From contig NC_053038.3 in assembly GCF_002575655.3 (NCBI RefSeq), forward strand, positions 142,864,885 through 142,928,884: 64,000 nucleotides of DNA. The letters are read 5' to 3'. A program made the position numbers and the translations under genes. The notes below the pieces were generated by a model. The model had not been told where the DNA came from. It saw only the letters and a list, made by a program, of their open reading frames with translations, and did not search any database. Shown piece after piece: positions 24,003 to 37,700 of the stretch (position 1 is its first letter; each line of letters starts with the position of its first letter). This DNA comes from Aegilops tauschii subsp. strangulata (taxonomy: Eukaryota; Streptophyta; Magnoliopsida; Poales; Poaceae).

Positions 24003-27000
24003 AGTTGGTATCAGAGCCGACTGCCTGTAGGAATCCCCCTTTCCAACTCCTTGGCCGAAGTCGACTCTAGTCAGTAAAAAAAACTTTTACTAACATGGCT
24101 GTGTGGCTTTGGGGCCCACGTCGCCATTTGGTGGTATTAGGATCTTTTACTCCTTGCCTATACTCTGGGACTCTGATCTCTCTTCTATTCGGAATAAATG
24201 ATTTTACTAAATCTAACATTAGGATCTCGTTATCACTTTCACCCGGAGAGCCCCTTATTACTGATGACCGTCTGCTGCACGTGAAGACCCTGAAGATACT
24301 CTCCGCTGATAACCCGAGAACTTGTGTTCATCGCTTTTGCAATTCCCTTTCATCGATAAACTCCTATGGATAACCACGTATACTCGCCATTCATACAATG
24401 TTTGCCAGTTGATCTTGTCATTACAAGATACCCCGAAATTCTCTCTGTTGTTCCGAGAATCCTTTGAGCTTACTACCTTGCTGTTCTTTGTCACCTGAAT
24501 ACCCCTACGGATAATTCTCGCACTTACCGAGTATCCACTCATCCCCAGTTGATTCAAGTATTTCACAATCGTCTTCAAAATACTATTCGATCTTCCGAAA
24601 ATCCTCAGGAGCCTATTGCTCTTGAAATTCTTGTTTGCTTGCATTATGGTTAATCCCATAAGTCTCGTAATCTTATTGGCATCTCTTGTCATTATCATTT
24701 TGAGTCCGTTGATTCAATTTGTTGCGAATGCTCGCAATCCTCAATCATATCCTAGAATTCATCCTTCCGGCTCAGACATCATTTTTAACATGAGCTGGAT
24801 CTTGACCTATCAAATTGCCATCGATTGTACCCCTAAGCCTACTCAACTTATCCATCCTTGATCAGAGCGTTGCTTCTGACCCCCTGATTTGGAAATCATA
24901 ATTATTTTGCATTTGAACTTTGAGTTAGTCAGTTGTTTCTATAATCAGATCTCCTTGCATTCTTCTTCCTCTGGTTGAGTACCGATGCTCACATCAGATC
25001 CCTTGTGGACCATCGGTTCCTTTGTTGGATTTTATCCGACAGTGTCCTTCCTATTGAATAACCTTGTGAGTCTTTCCATGGGTATATAATTCCTTTGGAA
25101 AATTGTATCATCTGCTTTCGAACAATGCTCTTCTTTCGAGCTTGTAATATTTACTCCGAAGTTTGTGGTATATGTTCCTAAGATGCCCCGATGGGTTGAA
25201 CCTATGCCTTCCTTAATCTGTGTGAACCCGAAAGATTTCGCGGGACATACTTATCTGGTATTGCACCAGGTAAAACTTTCGACAACTAATGTCATTATCA
25301 AAATACGAGAGGCGAATGGAAGGTTATGCATTGAAGAAGTGGGAGTCGACCTTGAACCTTTGTGTTCATGCCCATGGACACGATGTAGATCCTATCATGG
25401 AAGCTGCTTGTAAAAATAATTACCCCCCTTGTTATAAGTTCATCTTGTATCCGTGGTTCGATCATTTATGATCGTGGTTTCTGACCATGTTCTCCTTTGA
25501 ATACCATTTCTCGTGCAAGTTTAAGCACTTGTCTTCTGCAGAGTAATACCCCAGTCCAACCTCTACTTTGAATTGTCGTCAAGTATTACCCCCCTGGTAT
25601 CTCAAGATTATCACGGAACTGCATAACTTATTATGAGTTCTCCATCAAGTATTACATTCTCATTGATTCCAATTTTTCACGGGCTCCGAGTTATTAAACA
25701 CTCAAGGACATCGATAATTGAATCGAGTCCGCACTACGGTTCAACAACTTTTAGTAATGTTCCTTACTTACGAGTTTGTACCCGATCGCGTCATTCCTAG
25801 CCTGTTTGGCTATATCATTATCTTGATGATTTTAACTGTGCTACCTGGTCCTTATTCCCGGAGCACCACTTTCGACGATGAGCTAAGCTTACGTCAATTT
25901 TCCTCGTCATATCGTTTCACCTCGAACAACAAACTTGCCCCGAGTTTGTGTAGTATCTGTGGCTCCAATAATCTTTTGTTGCATCAGTCCTTTTGCTTGA
26001 TGCAGTCGCTGATCAATTGCTTCTTCGTGGATCCCCTCGACAACAAAATGTCGTGAACATCATCAACATTCTGAGCTCTTCCAAGATATCTATCGAATTC
26101 TGGATGAGAAATACCATCCTTGCCCTCGATGATTTGTTTTATCATCGACCATTTTATTGCCTTCCATTCAACACAAACTTGTTCGTGTTTTGTGTTGTAC
26201 CTTGATTTCCTTGCTATCTAACTTATGATATGTTCTACCTTGGAGTATTACCATCTTTTATGTCAAGTATGTCGTAAGAATTTCACCACCTCGTATGACA
26301 TCTTGGTACAGTGATACTTCTCCCCATCACCATTCTTTCTTGGACCCCGTGTTGTTTCTAAAAGGAATACCGACAAATGGTCTGTGATGTGTAAATTCTA
26401 AACTTCTAGCAACCCTATTGCTTTGAAGTTATTGGTCTATAGTTTCATTCTACATCTATGGCATAATGAATCACCATTCGAACATTGATTGTGCTACCTA
26501 GCCCATATTTCGGGTGCACATTTCAACCAATGTTTAACTGTGTATGTTTTCCTCGAGCATACATCATTAAGTCATTCCATCTAGCTAATGTTATCTCCTT
26601 GTTCACATAGTGGTGGAAATCCATCTTTTGGAAATCTCAATGGATTGTCGCTGAGTCAATCAGTCACCTCCTCACCTCTCCTTGATGAAATGATGAACTC
26701 TTGTTTCGGAACTCGTTTCCATAGTTCAATTCTCGAGAATCTTACAATGTCATCTCGACAATTCGTGTTGCACCTTTCTTCTCAGGCATCCTGAGTCTGA
26801 GTTATCCTGACACCAATCAGATCTGAATCTCGGTTAGATATGATGGTTGGAACATATTTCCAAGAGTTGTAACATTGGTCTATTTATGACCCGGTAAGGT
26901 GATGTCATGCCTAACACACCTGGCCAGAGGACCTATTGTTATAAGTTTTCCTTTTTAGCAAGGTTAGCTGTTCTTCCATGAGGAAATTGTAAGACTTATT

Positions 27001-28216
27001 CTATAAGTTGTTCCTGATGGATCCTTTTTGTTTCCAAATTCTGATTTTCACCTGTTGACCATGTCAATGCTATCTCGAAGCATGTCTGTGGTACTCCGAA
27101 TTTTAATAAGAACAATTGAAGCATAATGCTAAACTTTCTTTATCAATTATCCAAACATCATTGTATGGGTAATGGCATGAAATTTCTCTCCTCTTTCCTA
27201 AAGGGTTTTCTACGTTATATGCCAACATGGATATCATGCTCTGCTTACCCTTGGGAAGAATATACCCTTGAAATATGTGTTTAAACACATTTTCCTTTCC
27301 ATTGTTCTGTTTAATCTGATAATCATATTTTCCTTTCCATTGTTTGGTTTAACCTTTCTGGTGATCTATATGATCTAAGCAGTAATATCCTACTGCTTAT
27401 GTAAACACCTCGGTGTACAACTCTGTCAGTAAGACCCTGTTAGTATTGTTGGTGACATTTCGGTAACCACCGATGGACGAGAACTTTGCCTAATGGTCCG
27501 CCTCGTTTCAACGAGCAGGAAAATGGTTCTCTTCGTCCCTCGCCCTTGGTATCGACGATGTTGCTAACATATAACTGACAGGCTAACCTTTGACATGCCC
27601 TGCTATCATGATCGTGCAAGATGTCACCGCCCTTCCTACTTTTAACCCACATGGTGGGCCCATAACCCACAGTTCCACAGGATCAAAACCTGACTCTCCT
27701 GTGCACCCCCTGTTCCCAAATTAATTCATCGCGCGTGGCCTCGTATGTAATTCACGAGCCACCTTCAAGTCTGATATCAGACACAATACTTATTCCCGTT
27801 GCCTTGAACCCCTTTCACGCCCTGTAACAGGCATCGAACGATTGCCTACCCGCTCGAAACTTCCCAGGATACCTCCTTACTTTGCTCTCGATATTTCCGT
27901 AAGTTTCAATTCGAGAGTAACTTTCCGCCACCTTCCCCGATGTTAGCTACCAGATAGTCAACCTTGCCGAGGTCCGTTCTCCTAGAATATACCCACCCTT
28001 TATTCTTTCGTAAGTACAATGGAGTTCCCGAAGAAAGGACGACAACTTCATCATGATGACTTGAAACAGCAGAATGAGGACATCAATGTAATGGATCAAC
28101 CTCTTCGAGAAGAACAACCAAGACCAAGAACACTCCCTAGAATTTCGTAACCCGAACCTTCCCCCTTTACTTCCCTCTTAAATCTCCGGACGAGATTTCT
28201 TGTAGTGGAGGAGAAT
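24003..28216 (+). mobile_element. non-coding interior of element Y
   Basis: The 5' kilobase tracks the first unit's interior closely and the middle is more diverged. No gag or pol motif. A 3' block absent from the other interiors (about 27960-28150) includes a short frame at 28019-28150 (43 residues, starting MEFPKKGRQ, rich in D, E, Q and K). It is of unknown meaning and may be a leftover of a coding ancestor. A purine tract (AGTGGAGGAGAAT) ends the interior. Confidence 0.7.
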
Positions 28217-31200
28217 TGTGACACCCGGATAATTAGACTACAGTAATTCCCTGCTATTGATGCCACGTCACCTCTGACACTGTAGTTAATCCCTTTCGTT
28301 AGTTCAAAAACCAATTCAAAATTGAATAAAAGGCAAACAACAAAAGTTTTCAAATTTTAAGACTAAAATGTTCGGGTTGTGCCAAATAATGCGTAGGTAA
28401 TAATGGTGGAGAAACCTAACTTTAATAAAATGTTTAAGTGTTCAAAATAATTAAAATAGAGGTTTAAATATTAAAATAAATGCCTTGTGAATTTTATAAA
28501 ATATTAAACTATTTTAATTTGGGTTGGGAATTAATGTGGCAATAGTATATTTAAAAGTATTAATTTAAGTGCTAGTGATAATTTTTATAAAACTAAAATA
28601 AAAGAGGAACTAAAAGAAAACAGAAAAGAAAAATAAGAAAAAGTAAAACAAAAAAAAACAAAACAAAGCAAAAAAAACAAAGCAAGAACCCCCCCCCTCC
28701 CCTGGGCTGTTCGGCCCAGCAGGCCACCAGGCCGCCAGGCTGGCCCAGCAGCCCTCCTGTATAACCCCTACCCCCCCCCCCCACACACCTAGACCTAACC
28801 CTAACCCGCACACGATCCCCACTCCCCTCCTCTCTCGCTCGATCCCATCTGGATCGGGGCCCCAGCGCCCAATCCCACCCGTCGCCGTCCTCCACCGCCC
28901 CCAACCGCTCCGCCTCCCCTACTCCACTCCTTGGCAAGCCCCCGCGCACGGATCGCGCCACCCCGCCGCGGCATCGCCGGCCGCATGCGCCCCGACGCGC
29001 TCGCCGTCCACGTCGCCAACGACGCCACTCGACTCCGCCCCGCCGTGTCCCCGACGCCTCCGCACCGGCGCCGCCCCGTTTGTGACCCCGCCGTGGCCGG
29101 AAACCGCCGGAATGCCTCGACCCTGTCGCCGCTCGCCGAACGCCTCGTCCTCGCTGGCCCCTCCCGGCCTCCTTCCTCTCCACCCGCGCCGCCATCGCCT
29201 GCTACCTCCTCTTCGACCACGAGCGCGAGCTCGGGACCCCTACCTCGCCGGTCGACCTCGTCCCCCTTCTCTGCTCCGCCGGTCATCACCGCCGATCCGC
29301 TACTCCGGCGCCTCCCCGAGCCCACTGCCGTTGCCCTACGACCGCCGGTGAGGCCCCCGGCCTCCCTTCCCCTCTGTTACTCGCGCCGTTCCGCTGACGT
29401 TCACGCGCTGCCCGGTGCTCGTGCTCGCGGTGAGCACGCGCGCACCCGCGCGCTAGCCTCGTCTGTGTCCGCACCGTCGTACGCCCGCGGCCACCTCCGG
29501 CGCTCCAGCGCCCGCCGTGCCCCTCCCTTTTTGCCTCGCCGTGGCGTCGCCGCTGCCAGGCCGGCGCCGCGCCGGCGTTTTCCCCCTCGCCGTGACCCCG
29601 ACTAGCCACGTCCAGTTCGGGTGCCCGCACCCGCAGCGCCCGCTTCCCCTGTGCTCGTTAAGGCCCTGGGCCACTGGACAACGGGGCCCAACCCCCAGAC
29701 CGAAAATAAAAAAATAATAATAAAAAAAAATTAAAATAAATTTAATTAATTAATTAATTAACTAAATTAATTAAGTTAATTAATCCTATTGAATTTATCT
29801 AATTATTAACCTGTTAATTTAATTAAACAGTAATTAGTTTAGCTAAACCCTAATTAACCTAAACAGAGAATGACAGGTGGGTCCCACTGGACCCACATGT
29901 CAGTTTGACTTAGTCAACCCCAGTTGAATGCTGATGTCAGCATGACATCATGCTGATGTCATAAATCCATTTTCGAACTAAATTAAATGATTAATTAAAT
30001 TCCAGAAATTAGTAAATCTTTAGAAAATCGTATCTTTTAAACCGTAGCTCAGATGAAAATACTTTCTACATGAAAGTTGCGCAGAACGACGAGACGAATC
30101 CAGATACGCAGCCCGTTCGTCCGCCATGCGTCCCTAGCATAGTGAACCTGTAACATTTCACCTCCGGTTCATCTGTCCGAAAACGCGAAACCCCGGGATA
30201 CCTTCCCGGATGTTTCCCCCCTTCGCCGGTATCACCTACCACTACGTTAGGTCACCCCTAGCACAACGTATCGCCGCGTCTTGCTTTGTGTTACATTTGA
30301 TTGCTCTTTTATTTATTGTGTTCCCCCTCCGTTACTTCTTTCCGGTAGACTCCGAGACCGCTGCCGATGTTCGTGTGTTCGACTACATCAAAGACGACCC
30401 CTCCTTCTTGCCGGAGCAACCAGGCAAGCCCCCCCCCCTTGATCACCAGATATCGCCTAGTCTTCTCTATACTGCTTGCATTAGAGTAGTGTAGCATGTT
30501 ACTGCTTTCCTTTAATCCTATACTGATGCATAGCCTGCCCTTGCTTCTACTGTTGATACCTTTACCTGCAATCCTACTGCTTAGTATAGGATGCTAGTGT
30601 TCCATCAGTGGCCCTACACTCTTGTCCGTCTGCCATGCTATACTACTGGGCCGTGATCACTTCGGGAGGTGATCACGGGTATATACTATATACTTTATAT
30701 ACATGACACATGTGGTGACTAAAGTCGGGTCGGCTCGTTGAGTACCCGCAAGTGATGCTGATGAGGGGGCTGAAAGGACAGGTGGCTCCATCCCGGTAGA
30801 GGTGGGCCTGGGTTCCTGACAGCCCCCGACTGTTACTTTGTGGCGGAGCGATGGGGCAGGTTGAGACCGCCTAGGTGAGAAGTGGGCCCGGCCCTGGTCG
30901 GCGTTCGCGGATAAATAACACGCTTAACGAGTTCTGGGTATTTGATCTGAGTCTGGCCATTTGGTCTATACGCACTAACCATCTACGCGGGAGTAGTTAT
31001 GGGTATCCCGACGTCGTGGTATCAGCCGAAGCTCTTCTTGACGTCAGCGACGGAGCGGCGCGCGCCGGATTGGACTGGAACGCCTACTAAGCTAGGTCTG
31101 CTTCCGGCCGCCCTCGCAACGTGCAGGTGTGCAATGGGCGATGGGCCCAGACCCCTGCGCGCATAGGATTTAGACCGGCGTGTTGACCTCTCTGTTGAGC

Positions 31201-32108
31201 CTAGGTGGGGCTGCGACGTGTTGATCTTCCGAGGCCGGGCATGACCCAGAAAAGTGTGTCCGGGCAAATGGGATCGAGCGTGTTGGGTTATGTGGTGCAC
31301 CCCTGCAGGGAAGTTTATCTATTCGAATAGCCGTGTCCCTCGGTACAAGGACGACCCGGAGTTGTACCTTGACCTTATGACAACTAGAACTGGATACTGA
31401 ATAAAATACACCCTTCCAAGTGCTAGATACAACCCGGTGATCGCTCTCTAACAGGGCGACGAGGAGGGGATCGCCGGGTAGGATTATGCTATGCGATGCT
31501 ACTTGGAGGACTTCAATCTACTCTCTTCTACATGCCGCAAGATGGAGATGGCCAGAAGCATAGTCTTCGACAGGACTAGCTATCTCCCTTTTATTCTGGC
31601 ATTCTGCAATTCAGTCCACTGATATGCCCCTTTACACATATACCCATGCATATGTAGTGTAGCTCCTTGCTTGCGAGTACTTTGGATGAGTACACACGGT
31701 TGCTTTTGTCCCTCTTTTCCCCTCTCTATACCTGATTGTCGTAACCAGATGCTGGGGTCCAGGAGCTAGAGATCCCGAGGATGATTCTACGTGGAGTTCG
31801 GCTTCGAGGAGTAGTTAGGAGGTCCCAGGCAGGAGGCCTTGCCTTTTTGATCGTTGCTACTTTTGTGCTAGCCTTCTTAAGGCAAACTTGTTTAACTTAT
31901 GTCTGTACTCAGATATTGTTGCTTCCGCTGACTCGTCTATGATCGAGCAATTGTATTCGAGCCCTCGAGGCCCCTGGCTTGTATTATGATGCTTGTATGA
32001 CTTATTTATGTTGTAGAGTTGTGTTGTGATATCTTCCCGTGAGTCCCTGATCTTCATCATACACATTTGTGTGCATGATTAGTGTACGGTCAAATCGGGG
32101 GCGTCACA
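28217..32108 (+). repeat. L4: 3' LTR of element Y (3892 bp)
   Basis: Begins TGTGACACCCGG and ends GGGGCGTCACA, directly followed by the CCCTT target duplication. It is very similar to L3 except for the length differences noted there. Confidence 0.85.
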
Positions 32109-32113
32109 CCCTT

Positions 32114-34755
32114 GGACACGATGTAGATCTTATCACTAAAAGCTTCTCTTAAATTAATTATTCCGTTGGTATAAGTTCATTTTATATCTGGGATCTGGCC
32201 TTTTGCAATCGTGGTTCCGACCATGTTCTCCTTTAAATACCATTTCTCGTACAAGTTGAGCACTTGTCTTTTGCAGAGCAATACCCCAGTTCAACCTCTA
32301 CTTTGATCTACTGTCGAGCATTACACTCTGGTATCTCAAGAATACCACGGAACTACATAACTTCTTACGAGTTCTTCGTCAACTATTATTCTCGCCAATT
32401 CCAATTTCCCTCGGGTTCTAAGTTATTAGTCACTCGAGAACACCGTTAAGTGAATCGATTCCGCACTCCGATTCAATATCTCTAAGTAATTTTCGTTGCT
32501 TATGATTTAATAACCCTTCAAGTCATTCCTAGCCCGATCGGCTATATCGCTATCATGCAACTTTTAACTGTGTTATCTGGTCCTCCTTTCTGAAGCACGA
32601 TTTTCGACAATGAGCTAAGCTTACGCCGATTTTCCTCGTCATATCATTTCGCCTGGAACAACAAGCCTGATTCCGAATTTGTGTCGTACCCCTGGTTCCA
32701 ATAACTTTTTGCTTCATCATTCCTTTGACTTGATGTCATCGCCGATCGATTACCTCTTCATAAATTCTCGCTACAAATGTGTCGTGAACATCATAAACAT
32801 TTTGAGCTCTTCCAAGATATCTATCGAATTCTGGATGAGAAATACCATCCTTGCCCTCGATGATTTGTTTTATCATCGACAATTTTATTGCCTTCCATTC
32901 AACACAAACTTGTTCGTGTTTTGTGTTGTACCTTGATTTCCTTGCTATCTAGCTTATGATATGTTCTACCTTGGAGTATTACCATCTTTTATGTCAAGTA
33001 TGTCGTAAGAATTTCACCACCTCTTCAGAATTCTTGGTATGGTGATACTTCTCACCATCACCATTCTTTCTGGGGTCCTCGTGTTGATTCCAACCGGGGT
33101 ACCAACAAGTGGGCGGTGCTGTTTGGATTCTGCCCTTCTAGCAACCCTATTCCTTTGAACTTAATGGTCGGACGTTCATTCTTAGACTATTGATTATTGA
33201 ATCACCATTCCGACGTTGGTCGTGCAACCCAGCCCATATTTCGGGTGCACCTTTCAACCAATGTTTAATTGTGTATGTTTTCCTCGAGCATACATCATTA
33301 TACCATTTAAATTGACAAATGTTATCTCCTTGTTGACATACTTGTGGAAATCCATCTTTTGGAAATCTGGAGGAATTGTCGCTGAGTCCATCAGCCACCC
33401 CTCACCCTCTCCTTGATTTAATGATGAACTCTTCGGAACTCGCTTCCATAGTTCAATTCTCGAGAATCTTACAATGTCATCTCGACAATTTGTGTTGCAC
33501 CTTTCTTCTCAGGCATCCTGAGTCTGAGTTATCCTGACACCAATCAGATCTGAATCTCGGTCAGATATGATGGTTGGGACATATTTCCAAGAGTTATAAC
33601 ATTGGTCTTATGTGACCTGGTAAGGTGATGTCGTGCCTAGCACACCTGGCCGGTTGGCCCTATTGTTATAGATTCCTTTTCAGCAAGGTTATCCATTCTT
33701 CCATGAGGAAATTGTAAGACTTATTCTACAAACTATTCCTGATGGATCCTTTGTGATTTCAAAGTCTGATCTTCACCTGATGACCATGTCAATGCTATCT
33801 TGAAGCATGTCTAAGGTACTCCGATCTTCAATAAAAACATTTGAAGCACAATGCTAAATTTTCGTTATCAATTATTCAAACACCGTTCTTTGGGTAATGT
33901 CATGAACTTCCTCTTCCCTAACCTAAATGGTTCTCTTCTAACCATTCTCCTTGGGAAGGATATACCCCCCTGAAATATGTGTTTAAACACATTTTCCTTT
34001 CCATTGTTCTGTTTAATTTCATAACAAATTATCCTTTCCATTGTTTGGTTTGACCTTTCTTGAAATCTATATAATCTAAGCAGTAATAATTCACTGCTTA
34101 TGTAAACACCTCGGTGTACAACTCCATCAGTGAGACCTTGTTACTATTGTTGATGACAGCCCGGTAGCCACCGATGGACGAGAACATTGCCTATTGGTCC
34201 GCCTCGTTCAAGGAGCAGGAAAATAGTTCTCTTCGCCCCTCGCCCTTGGTACCGACGTTGTTGCCGACATAATTGACAGGCTACCCTTTGACATGCCTTG
34301 CTGTCATGACCGAGCAAGATGTCACCGCTCCTTCTACTTTTAAACCACATGGTGGGCCCATAACCCACAGTTCCACAGGATCGAAACCTGACTCTCCTGT
34401 ACATCCCTGTTTCGAAGTTATCCCTTGCGCTTTGTTTCGTATGTAATTTGCGAGCCACCTTCCTAGTGATCAATTCTGGTATCGGACACAATACTTATTC
34501 CCGTTGCTCTGAACCCCTTTCACACTCTGTTTCAGGCAATGAACGATTGCCTATCCGCTTGAAACTTCTTATTGCACCTTCTTACCTTGCTCTCGATGAC
34601 TTTCTTGAATTTCAACTCGAGAGATGCCTCTTTGCCATGTTCACTGAGATAGTCCCCAAGTAAATATCTTGTGTAGAGCTCCGTCCTTCCCGAGTCTTTC
34701 CCCCTTACTCCACCCCTTAAATCTCGGGACGAGATTTCTTGTAGTGGAGGAGATT
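32114..34755 (+). mobile_element. second unit interior, right part
   Basis: Resumes with GGACACGATGTAGATC after Y's right target duplication and matches the first unit from about 12329 to 14971 at roughly 97% by eye. It is non-coding and ends in a purine tract before L5. Confidence 0.8.
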
Positions 34756-37700
34756 TGTAACACCCCTAGGGTCAAGCTACAGTAATCCTCTACTAATGAG
34801 GCCACGTCACCACTGTTAGAGTTGCTAATCTCGCTTAGATTCAAATCTGTTTGAATTCAAATTTCATTTAAAGTCAAAATTTGAAGTTTTCATAATGACG
34901 AAACTAAAATGTGCAAATGTGGCAAATAATTCATAAGTATTATTAGTGAAGTAACAGAGTTTTTATAAAATGTTTAAGTGCTCAAAATTAAATGAAACAA
35001 TGGCTTAAACAGTTATGTAAATTCCTTTTATAATTTCTAAAATATCAAACTATTTTATTTGAGTCGCAAACTTTTTGTGGCAGAGGGTTAAACTAAAACA
35101 TTGATTTAGATGTTGGTCTGTTTTTTTATTAATCTAAAATAGTGTAAAAATATAAATAAAACAGTAAAACAAATAAACAGAAACGTTAAAAGAACAATAA
35201 AAGTAAATGTTAAAAAAGGAAGAGAAAAGCCCCTCCACTCCCCTGGGCCAGTTGGCCCAGTTGGCCTGCTGGCCCGGCAGCCCACCTCCATCCCTCCTGC
35301 TACCTCGCTACAGTGAGGGCAGGGGGCGCGGAGGCCATCCGTCGGCCGACCGACGCCGTGGAGGCCATCTGCCGGCTCCCCCTCACCTACAAGACCACGG
35401 CGCCCCTCCCCCTCGAACCCTAGGACGCCCCTGCCTCTTCCCCCTTCCTCCTCGCGCCGCGCCTCGCTCTCCCTCGACGCGCCCGCTCGCCCGAAACCTC
35501 CGACGCCATGGCCGACCCCGTCCACGCGACCACCATCGTCCCCGCGTGCTTGGAGCTTGACCAGGAGCTCCGTTCGCCTCCGCTGCATCGTCCACGAGCA
35601 CCGTCCCGAGTTAGGACGCCTCCAAGCCTCGCCATTGTCTTCTTCTTCCCGTCTGCACCGCCACGGTCCTCGCCTTGATTCGTGGCCTCCCGAGCTACCT
35701 CGGCCTCCCCGACCATGTCCCCGGCTCCATGGTGAGCTCCTCCCCTGTATCACCCTTATCCCCCCTCGATTTAGTCGCCGTATGCCACTGTCACTGCCGC
35801 GCCCGAAGTTTGCTGTCCGTGTGCGCTCGTCGCGCTCCGCCGAGTCCTGGCCGCCCCGGGGGCATTCCCTCGCAGCGCCCCACGTGCGCTTCCTGCGCTC
35901 GCGCCGCCCGCTGCTCCTAGCCGCCCCTTGGGCGCCTTCCCCCGCGCGTTGCTGCCGCTGCCGTCCACTGCTACCGTTGCTCGCCTGCCGGCGTTCTCCG
36001 CCGTCGTCGCCCCCAACCGCCCCGCCTCCATCACCGAGCCGCCGCGGCCGCCTCTGCTTCGCCTCCGCCGCTCCGCGACCGGCTCCCCCGGGGCTCGGCC
36101 TCTGCCCCGCGGTGCCGCGCCCCGCACCTGGCCGTGCCCGCAGCCGCCTGGCTCACCGCCGTCCTGCACCCCGCCGGGGACCGCCCTCGCCCCGCGGCCA
36201 TCCCCTGTGCCCGGGCGGGCTTCGCCACGCACATGCCCGCTACACTGCCGCCTGTTTTGGCCCCCTGGGCCACTGACCCAGGGCCCCACGCCCCTTTTTC
36301 TAAAAAAATAAAATAAATGAATAATAATATAAAAATTAATTAATTAATTAGTTAATTAATTAATTAATTAATTAATTAACTAATTAATTAATTAATTAAT
36401 TAGTTAATTAACTTAATTAACTTAATTAAAATAGTTTAACTAAACTAATTACTTAGTTGGCCTAACTAATTTGTAATTAGTTAGATGTCTCAATGACAGG
36501 GGGGCCCACCACCTGTTGACCAGTCAAACCTTGACTGGTCAACTGGGTCCCCCTTGGCCCATCTGTCATCCCCTGGGTACACTTCTGTGTACCCTGTGCT
36601 GGGTGCGCATAGCATTTTTCCAATTAATTTCGAATTAATAATAATTTCAGAATATTGCTAAAACTTTAGAAAATCATATAAAATAATCCGTAACTCGGAT
36701 GAAAATCCTTTCTACATGAAAGTTGCTCAGAACGACGAGACGAATCCGGATACGGAGCCCGTTCGTCCGCCACAGATCACTAACCTATCAAACTCGACAC
36801 TTTCCCCCTCCGTTTCATCTCTCCGAAAACGTGAAACACCGGGGATACTTTCCCGGATGTTCCCCCCTTCACCGGTATCACCTCATACCGCGTTAGAACA
36901 CGTCTAGCTCTGCCTGTTGTCCTGTTATGCACTTGCTTGCTATGTATTTACTGTTTCTCCCCCCCCCCTTCTCTTCGGTAGACCCCGTGACGATGCTGAT
37001 GCCCCTGTGGTCGACTACGTCACCGACGACCCCTCCTTCTTGTCTGAGCAACCAGGCAAGCCCCCCCCTTGATCACCAGATATCGCCTATTCTTCTCTAT
37101 ACTGCTTGCATTAGAGTAGTGTAGCATGTTACTGCTTTCCGTTAATCCTATCCTGATGCATAGCCTGTCATTGTTGCTACAGTTGTTACCCTTATCTGCT
37201 ATCCTACTGCTTAGTATAGGATGCTAGTGTTCCATCAGTGGCCCTACACTCTTGTCCGTCTGCCATGCTATACTACTGGGCCGTGATCACTTCGGGAGGT
37301 GATCACGGGTATATACTATATACATTATATACATGACACATGTGGTGACTAAAGTCGGGTCGGCTCGAGGAGTACCCGCAAGTGATTCTGATGAGGGGGC
37401 TGAAAGGACAGGTGGCTCCACCCCGGTAGAGGTGGGCCTGGGTTCCTGACGGCCCCCGACTGTTACTTTGTGGCGTAGCGACATGGCAGGTTGAGACCAC
37501 CCAGGAGAGAGGTGGGCCTGGCCCTGGTCGGCGTTCGCGGATAAATAACACGCTTAACGAGTTCTGGATATTTGATCTGAGTCTGGCCATTTGGTCTATA
37601 CGCACTAACCATCTACGCGGGAGTAGTTATGGGTATCCCGACGTCGTGGTATCAGCCGAAGCTCTTCTTGACGTCAGCGACGGAGCGGCGCGCGCCGGAT

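Larger units (their letters stand above)
19814..32108 (+). mobile_element. nested complete LARD-like element Y (12,295 bp)
   Basis: Two full LTRs (L3, L4) flank a 4.2 kb non-coding interior with a primer site at 24003 and a purine tract before 28217. A 5-bp target duplication CCCTT flanks it (19809-19813 and 32109-32113). The first unit at about 12315-12335 shows the unoccupied site (CATGCCCTTGGACAC), which confirms that Y inserted into a copy of this same interior. Confidence 0.9.
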
